Positions 60,590 through 64,000 of a stretch of 64,000 nt of DNA are shown in pieces (the stretch's first letter is position 1; the number at the start of each line of letters is the position of its first letter). The position numbers were made by a program, and so were the translations under genes. The notes beneath the pieces were generated by a model, which saw nothing but the letters and a program-made list of their open reading frames with translations, had not been told where the DNA came from and did no database searches. The stretch comes from Chloroflexota bacterium (GTDB lineage: Bacteria; Chloroflexota; Anaerolineae; Aggregatilineales; Phototrophicaceae), in the NCBI GenBank assembly GCA_011523705.1, contig WTGC01000228.1:18645-82644 (forward strand). The letters run 5' to 3'.

Positions 60590-63049
60590 TTAGCAATTCG
60601 ACTTCGCGAATACGCGCACGTTCTTGGGGTCATAAAATGACTTTAACGAAGCTCTCGCTGGAATACGCTTGCCAGCGACTTCAACTTCATAGACACCTGC
60701 GTAAATGTAATCTGATGTAATCACCTCGTCGTCTGTGATATAGCCCATCCCTATGGCTGCGCCCAGCGTATACCCAAACATGCCAGAGCAAATGTGACCT
60801 ACAATCTGGTCGTTCCGCCATATCGGCTCGTTGTGGTAAAGCAAGGCCTTTTCGTCTTCAAGGGCAAACATGACCAAGCGTTTCTTAACGCCTTGCTCCT
60901 TCTGCTTCAGCAAGATGTGACGTCCGTTAAAATCGACATCTTTTTTGAAGTCGACCGCGAATCCCAGGCCCGCCTCAATGGGCGTGTCTTCAGCAGAAAT
61001 GTCGTGTCCCCAATGTCGATAACCCTTTTCAATGCGCAATGAGTTTTGGGCATGGTAGCCGCAGTGTACCAAATCAAAGACAGCGCCTTCGCCTACAATC
61101 GCGTCGTACACATGCTGGGCATATTCGTTGGGAACATACAGCTCCCAGCCCAATTCGCCGACATAGGTCATCCTGGTGGCGCGAAGGCGAGCATAGGCAA
61201 ACTCAATTTCTTGTGAGTCGCGGAAGGGAAAGGCCTCCGTCGACAAATCGGCATCGGTAAGGTTACTTAAGAGCGCTCTTGAATTTGGCCCCATCACGCT
61301 CAAAACTACATAAGCCGAGGTCATATCGGTCAATACCGCAAACGCATCTGGGCCGATTTGACGCTTTATCCAGTAGAATGTCTTGGTTTGACTGGCGCCC
61401 GAGTCGACAATAAAGAAGCTGTCTTGATCTATTCTGGTGACCGTATTGTCCGCTTCAATGCCGCCACGCTCATTCAATAGCTGAGTGTAAACTACTTTCC
61501 CTATTGGGACGTCTATATCGTTGCCGCAGACGCGGTTGAGAATTTGCAGCGCGTCCCGACCCTGAAGTAGAAACTTGGCAAAGGATGTCTGGTCAAACAG
61601 ACCGACATTCTCCCGCACCGCACGGTGCTCGTTGCCAGCGTAGTCAAACCAGTTCTGTCGACCATAGCTGTACTCATACACAGGCTTTACGCCGGCTGGC
61701 GCAAACCAGTTGGCTCGCTCCCAGCCGGCTACTTCGCCAAAGCAAGCGCCCTGTTGAGCCAAACGGTCATGCAAAGGCGACTTCCGAAGGCCCCGGCTGG
61801 TCTCGTACTGGCGAAAGGGCCAGTGCATGTCGTACAGCAAACCCAATGATTCGGTAATGCGCTCGCGCAAGTAAATTCTGTTGTTTTGAAAGGGGAGATT
61901 GCGCCGGATATCTACGTCCCATAAGTCCAGCGGCGGATGACCATGGATAATCCACTCAGCAAGCACCATGCCCACCCCGCCAGAAGATTGAATTCCAATG
62001 GAGTTGAAGCCTGCCGCGACAAAAAAGTTCTTCAGTTCCGGCGCTTCGCCCAGTTGGTAGCGGTCATCGGGGGTAAAGCTTTCGGGCCCATTCATAAAGG
62101 TGTGGATGCCAATCTCTTCCATCAAAGGCATACGGTGAATAACCTTTTCAAATACCGGGGAAATGTGGTCCCAATCTTCGCCCAGCGTGCCAAACTCGAA
62201 TTCGGGTGGAATACCATCCATGCCCCAAGGCTTGGACTTGGGTTCAAAAAAGCCGGCCAAAATCGCGCCGACCTCTTCTTTGAAATAAGCGCAGCCACCC
62301 GTGTCCCTCAATACCGGGCGATTTGGCTCAAGGTCTGGTACGGGTTCGGTGACAAGGTAAAAGTGCTCGGCGGCGTGCAAAGGTACATTTACCCCCGCCA
62401 TTTTTCCTACTTCCCTGCTCCACATCCCGGCGCAATTGACAACGACCTCAGCCTCAATATCGCCTTGGTCTGTGGCCACGCCAGTTACCCGCCCTCCTCT
62501 CTGATGGATCGCTGTTACCTTGACGTTTTCGAAAATCGAGGCGCCTTGCATTTCGGCACCCTTGGCAAAGGCGCGGGTGGTATCGATCGGGTTTGTTTGG
62601 CCATCGCCTGGCAAATAGATCGCCCCTACCAGGTCGTCAACACGCACCATCGGCCACATTTCCGCTACTTCTTTGGTTGAGATAACTTCAACCTCAAGCC
62701 CGAAAACTTTAGCCATCGAAGCCCCACGCAGCAGCTCCTCAAAGCGCTCCTGATTGGTAGCAATTGAAATCGAACCGGTCTGCTTAAAGCCTGTGTCCTG
62801 GCCAGTTTCTGCACCCAGGTCGCGAAACAGCTCAGTGGTGTATTGAGCTAATTTGGTCATATTCTGTGTAGCCCGCAATTGCCCGACCAAACCAGCCGCG
62901 TGCCAGGTTGTGCCGCTGGTAAGCGCTTTTCTTTCCAGCAGAACAACATCGTTCATGCCCAATTTAGCCAGGTGATAAGCCACGCTGCAGCCTATAACGC
63001 CGCCACCGATAATCACGACCTGTGCCTGGCCAGGAATCGTTCTGTTCAT
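60590..63049 (-). CDS. Dimethylglycine/sarcosine dehydrogenase-type flavoprotein with GcvT domain
   Basis: Two-module enzyme (819 aa). The N-terminal DAO-type FAD domain has VVIIGGGVIGCSVAYHLAKLG and the covalent-FAD region TSGTTWHAAGLVGQLR (H50). The C-terminal part (about 430-815) is the GcvT/aminomethyltransferase fold that binds tetrahydrofolate (VGLFDQTSFAKFLLQG, YVGELGWELYVP, IEAGLGFAVDFKKDVDFNGR). This is the architecture of dimethylglycine and sarcosine dehydrogenases, which oxidatively demethylate N-methyl glycines and pass the one-carbon unit to folate. Sequence composition looks less GC-rich than its neighbours. Its start overlaps the stop of the P1 peptidase gene by four bases. 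Confidence 0.88.
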   Translation of the reverse strand: MNRTIPGQAQVVIIGGGVIGCSVAYHLAKLGMNDVVLLERKALTSGTTWHAAGLVGQLRATQNMTKLAQYTTELFRDLGAETGQDTGFKQTGSISIATNQERFEELLRGASMAKVFGLEVEVISTKEVAEMWPMVRVDDLVGAIYLPGDGQTNPIDTTRAFAKGAEMQGASIFENVKVTAIHQRGGRVTGVATDQGDIEAEVVVNCAGMWSREVGKMAGVNVPLHAAEHFYLVTEPVPDLEPNRPVLRDTGGCAYFKEEVGAILAGFFEPKSKPWGMDGIPPEFEFGTLGEDWDHISPVFEKVIHRMPLMEEIGIHTFMNGPESFTPDDRYQLGEAPELKNFFVAAGFNSIGIQSSGGVGMVLAEWIIHGHPPLDLWDVDIRRNLPFQNNRIYLRERITESLGLLYDMHWPFRQYETSRGLRKSPLHDRLAQQGACFGEVAGWERANWFAPAGVKPVYEYSYGRQNWFDYAGNEHRAVRENVGLFDQTSFAKFLLQGRDALQILNRVCGNDIDVPIGKVVYTQLLNERGGIEADNTVTRIDQDSFFIVDSGASQTKTFYWIKRQIGPDAFAVLTDMTSAYVVLSVMGPNSRALLSNLTDADLSTEAFPFRDSQEIEFAYARLRATRMTYVGELGWELYVPNEYAQHVYDAIVGEGAVFDLVHCGYHAQNSLRIEKGYRHWGHDISAEDTPIEAGLGFAVDFKKDVDFNGRHILLKQKEQGVKKRLVMFALEDEKALLYHNEPIWRNDQIVGHICSGMFGYTLGAAIGMGYITDDEVITSDYIYAGVYEVEVAGKRIPARASLKSFYDPKNVRVFAKSNC

Positions 63050-64000
63050 TGATGATCACCCGTCATAATCCGCTCTAACGCGTCGAGCGGGAGTTCGTAG
63101 GCGGTCCGCCCTTGAAAACCCGTCATGGTCTGCGCCGCGGTCAGGGCATTCATAATCGCTTCTTCGACCGCTTCCACAACGCCCAGGAAGACGCTGTTGA
63201 GTTGATCGTTCGGCAGCATCTGAAGCGCATAAGGCTCTTGCGTTTCACTCGCCAACTGGTTGCCAGTGGCGAAAGCCAGGAAGATATCGCCGCTGCCGTT
63301 GTAACCCATCCCGCCTACGCGCGCCAAGCCGATGGTTGCGCGCTGCGCCAGGCGCTTGCATTGCGAATGCACCAGCGGCGCGTCGGTAGCGATGATGACG
63401 ATAATCGAACTCCCACCCGGCGCTTCCGCCCGAGCTGAAGGGACGCTTTCGATGCTGATCTCCCGCCCGACCGGGACGCCGTTCACGCGCAGATCTTCTC
63501 GCGCACCGTAATTGGCTTGCACCAAGGCGCCGACGGTGTAAGTCCCGCTGGGACAGGAGACCATCCGCGAAGCCGTTCCAATCCCGCCTTTGAACTCGTG
63601 ACAGATCATCCCGGTTCCGCCACCGACGTTGCCTTCCGCCACCGGGCCGCTGCTAGCAGATTCAATGGCTTGATACAGGTGGTCTTTGGTAACGTGAAAG
63701 GCAGCCAAATCATTCAGCCAGCCGTCCCAGGTTTCGGCGACGACGGGAAGATGCCACACGTCCGTCCAGCCCATTTCGTAGGCGTAGCTGTTCAGCGCTT
63801 CATGCACAGTGCCCACTTGCGCGGTGTTGGTGATGGCGATGGGCGTAGTGAGCATGCCAGATTCCGCGATCCAATGGACGCCCGTCATCTCGCCGCTGCC
63901 GTTGAGTGTGTGAGTGGCGGCGAAGGCATGGTCTTTCCAAATCGCGCCTTCGCGCGGCAGTATGACGGTCACGCCCGTACGAGCGACTCGCGGCGCATCG
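63046..64000 (-). CDS. P1 family (DmpA-type) aminopeptidase, 5' end outside window
   Basis: Self-processing N-terminal nucleophile-type peptidase, partial (frame open to base 64000; codons before the GTG at 63972 read DAPRVARTG and continue the family motif RTGVTxILPR, so the gene starts outside). Conserved segments: GVHWIAESGMLTTPIAITNT, AEGNVGGGTGMICHEFKGGIGTASR (autocleavage region before the nucleophile), and IIVIIATDAPLVHSQCKRLAQRATIGLARVGG. Members hydrolyse D- or L-aminoacyl amides and beta-peptides. It is translationally coupled to the dimethylglycine-dehydrogenase-type gene. Confidence 0.85.
   Translation of the reverse strand, partial: DAPRVARTGVTVILPREGAIWKDHAFAATHTLNGSGEMTGVHWIAESGMLTTPIAITNTAQVGTVHEALNSYAYEMGWTDVWHLPVVAETWDGWLNDLAAFHVTKDHLYQAIESASSGPVAEGNVGGGTGMICHEFKGGIGTASRMVSCPSGTYTVGALVQANYGAREDLRVNGVPVGREISIESVPSARAEAPGGSSIIVIIATDAPLVHSQCKRLAQRATIGLARVGGMGYNGSGDIFLAFATGNQLASETQEPYALQMLPNDQLNSVFLGVVEAVEEAIMNALTAAQTMTGFQGRTAYELPLDALERIMTGDHQ

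Overview
The window looks like part of a chromosome from a heterotrophic bacterium, most likely a Chloroflexota (Anaerolineae-like) lineage. This is inferred from the moderately GC-rich sequence, the many sugar ABC importers with non-lipidated binding proteins, the complete-looking menaquinone cluster and the many intergenic palindromes; no rRNA or marker gene is present to prove it. Gene density is high, genes sit in short operons on both strands, and no tRNA, rRNA, CRISPR array, phage or recognisable transposase was seen.

Layout. 1-3.8 kb: end of a BMP-type (nucleoside-like) ABC importer, a cupin, and a binding protein made of two fused BMP domains. 3.9-11.7 kb: a LacI-controlled beta-glucan locus (LacI, sugar SBP, two permeases, secreted GH16 enzyme with three CBM11-like modules) with four LacI-type operators. 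11.8-12.2 kb: a small coiled-coil/membrane gene split by an amber codon. 12.2-19.6 kb (minus): a sugar or sugar-acid importer with an oxidoreductase, a DHDPS-family dehydratase and an alpha-ketoglutarate-semialdehyde dehydrogenase. 20-26.5 kb: Zn-dependent polyol dehydrogenase, M20 peptidase, a two-component system, an AhpD-like protein and a deaminase.

26.6-34.1 kb: a TetR regulator leads the menaquinone operon menF-menD-menB-menE-menH. A GxxExxY gene bounded by 24-nt inverted repeats sits exactly between menF and menD. 35.3-37.4 kb: an eroded amino-acid catabolism patch (DauR/YheO-like regulator, DppC-type permease, ornithine cyclodeaminase fragment), all pseudogenes. 37.4-42.4 kb: a CoA-thioester operon (haloacetate-dehalogenase-like hydrolase, acyl-CoA ligase broken by one stop codon, Cys-less thiolase, DUF35 protein, SDR).

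42.6-49 kb (minus): a three-gene operon of a TerB-N/TerB-C protein, a BrxD-like (DUF2791) ATPase and an Lhr-like helicase. This is the best candidate for an incompletely described defence or DNA-processing system.

49.4-59.8 kb: a catabolic regulon around an IclR regulator. It contains a sugar importer, an L-rhamnose-mutarotase-like protein, a lactonase-like amidohydrolase, a Gfo/Idh oxidoreductase, two MaoC proteins, a CaiB-type CoA-transferase and a binding-protein-like gene with no signal peptide. Three promoter regions each carry a pair of TTTTGC-NN-GCAAAA palindromes with centres exactly 19 bp apart. 59.8-64 kb: a RuBisCO-like protein remnant, a dimethylglycine-dehydrogenase-type flavoprotein and a P1 (DmpA-type) peptidase running off the end.

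Between genes there are many short palindromes related to GGGCGA-loop-TCGCCC. A separate 22-nt module (core GTGTCTACGCG) occurs six times, four of them inside the loop or arm of a palindrome, as if it had been inserted there.
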